From Candidatus Staskawiczbacteria bacterium (GTDB lineage Bacteria; Patescibacteriota; Minisyncoccia; Minisyncoccales; Staskawiczbacteraceae): a DNA stretch of 40,336 nt. Positions 39,521 through 40,336 of this stretch are shown here, one piece after another; positions within the stretch are counted from its first letter, which is position 1; every line of letters starts with the position of its first letter. Position numbers and translations under genes: made by a program. Location: the NCBI GenBank assembly GCA_903845295.1, contig CAIMWV010000012.1:1-40336 (forward strand). The letters are read 5' to 3'. Under the pieces are notes generated by a model that ran no database searches, was not told the DNA's origin, and saw only the letters and a program-made list of their open reading frames with translations.

Positions 39521-40324
39521 TTATCCGATAGGTGCATCAGAACCTGACATATCGGCGGCTTGCGGCGTATTTTTCTGCAAATTTAATATGGCTGACAATA
39601 TCAGCAGAATTGTAAACAAAAATGGGATTGTGAACTTACCCGGGATTATATATACAATGCTGGTTATGATAATAACGGAAGTCATCAAATGCATACCCAA
39701 CTGATATGACTTCTTATATCCTGTCTTTATTCCTTTAATACTTGTGACCAGCCATATCAGCAAAGCTCCAAAAAGGAGATATATCATTTCTGCAAAAACA
39801 GAGATAAATCCGAGAACATAACCCCCTGCAAAAACTAACGGGTAAAGAATAACCAAAAATGGTTTTATTTTATTTATAAAATCTGCGACAGCTCCCCTAT
39901 TAAGGGTGAGGTTTTTAATGCCGGATAAAGAGTTTATGGAAATTTGGTTATTTTTATTCAGATATACGATACTGTCTGAGGTCAAAAGCATGAATGTTTT
40001 ATATGAATTAAAAGTATCTATATCAAATTTATCTTTTGTATCAATAACAACCAAGTTATCTAAATTAGACGCATCTAACTGAACGCTGCTGCCGTTTATT
40101 TTAACATCGGCAGAATTCAAACGGGCGCTGTTATTTTTCAACTCCTTAGGCATTTTTATAAAATACGGCTCCTGGACATTTGTTGAAACTTTCCCGTTTT
40201 TAATGCTTATTGTAAGGTCCTGCGGAAAATAGCCTGATATTCCGGGAGCCTTTTCATATATAAGATTCATTACGGGTATAAATCTTATAGTCGCCACAAT
40301 CGTAAATGCCAAAGCAAAAAACAA
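39521..40324 (-). CDS. DUF1189-like integral membrane protein, probably continuing beyond the window edge
   Basis: Multiple TMs, YFPQDLTISIKNGKVSTNVQEPYFIKMP; reading frame stays open to the window end. Confidence 0.65.
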   Translation of the reverse strand: MFFALAFTIVATIRFIPVMNLIYEKAPGISGYFPQDLTISIKNGKVSTNVQEPYFIKMPKELKNNSARLNSADVKINGSSVQLDASNLDNLVVIDTKDKFDIDTFNSYKTFMLLTSDSIVYLNKNNQISINSLSGIKNLTLNRGAVADFINKIKPFLVILYPLVFAGGYVLGFISVFAEMIYLLFGALLIWLVTSIKGIKTGYKKSYQLGMHLMTSVIIITSIVYIIPGKFTIPFLFTILLILSAILNLQKNTPQAADMSGSDAPIG

Positions 40325-40336
40325 AGCGAAAAACAG

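Overview
AT-rich bacterial window with a gene complement typical of a Candidate Phyla Radiation / Patescibacteria (Parcubacteria-like) genome; this affiliation is inferred from gene content and style, with no search run. Recognisable genes include htpX, lemA, groEL/groES, uvrA, uvrC, secG, an OppA-like SBP, RNase J, trpS, a phosphohexomutase, rpsF-ssb-rpsR, recA, ftsK, rpoC, rpoB, tRNA-Ser(GGA) and tRNA-Leu(CAG). There are also two large paralogous surface proteins and a PaaX/Cas2-like protein. The most interesting signal is a set of small (about 40-170 bp), non-coding, palindrome-rich insertions at gene termini. (i) Two copies of one element (20741-20904 + and 83-208 -) share both ends (GGAGGGGTCGGGAGGAA...AAGGC(A/G)A(A/G)CGACG). 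Each is followed immediately by a second, diverged copy of the last ~30 nt of the upstream gene (SBP gene; tRNA-Ser). (ii) RNase J shows the same arrangement around a different 52-bp hairpin. In the two protein cases the duplicated tails encode exactly the same C-terminal peptide plus stop, and all 13 nucleotide differences are synonymous third-position changes. (iii) A second element family (18331-18500, 23057-23202) ends in the GTG start codon of the downstream gene in both copies (secG, trpS). (iv) A ~41-bp hairpin is nested in members of both families, flanked by AGCGA; the secG copy looks like the matching empty site. Other leads are a long rod-like RNA candidate (about 17289-17569) with its own promoter, a Cas2-like gene bracketed by matching hairpins and an 18-bp exact direct repeat, and palindromic in-frame insertions in uvrC, uvrA, groEL and rpoC. 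All conclusions come from reading the sequence by eye.
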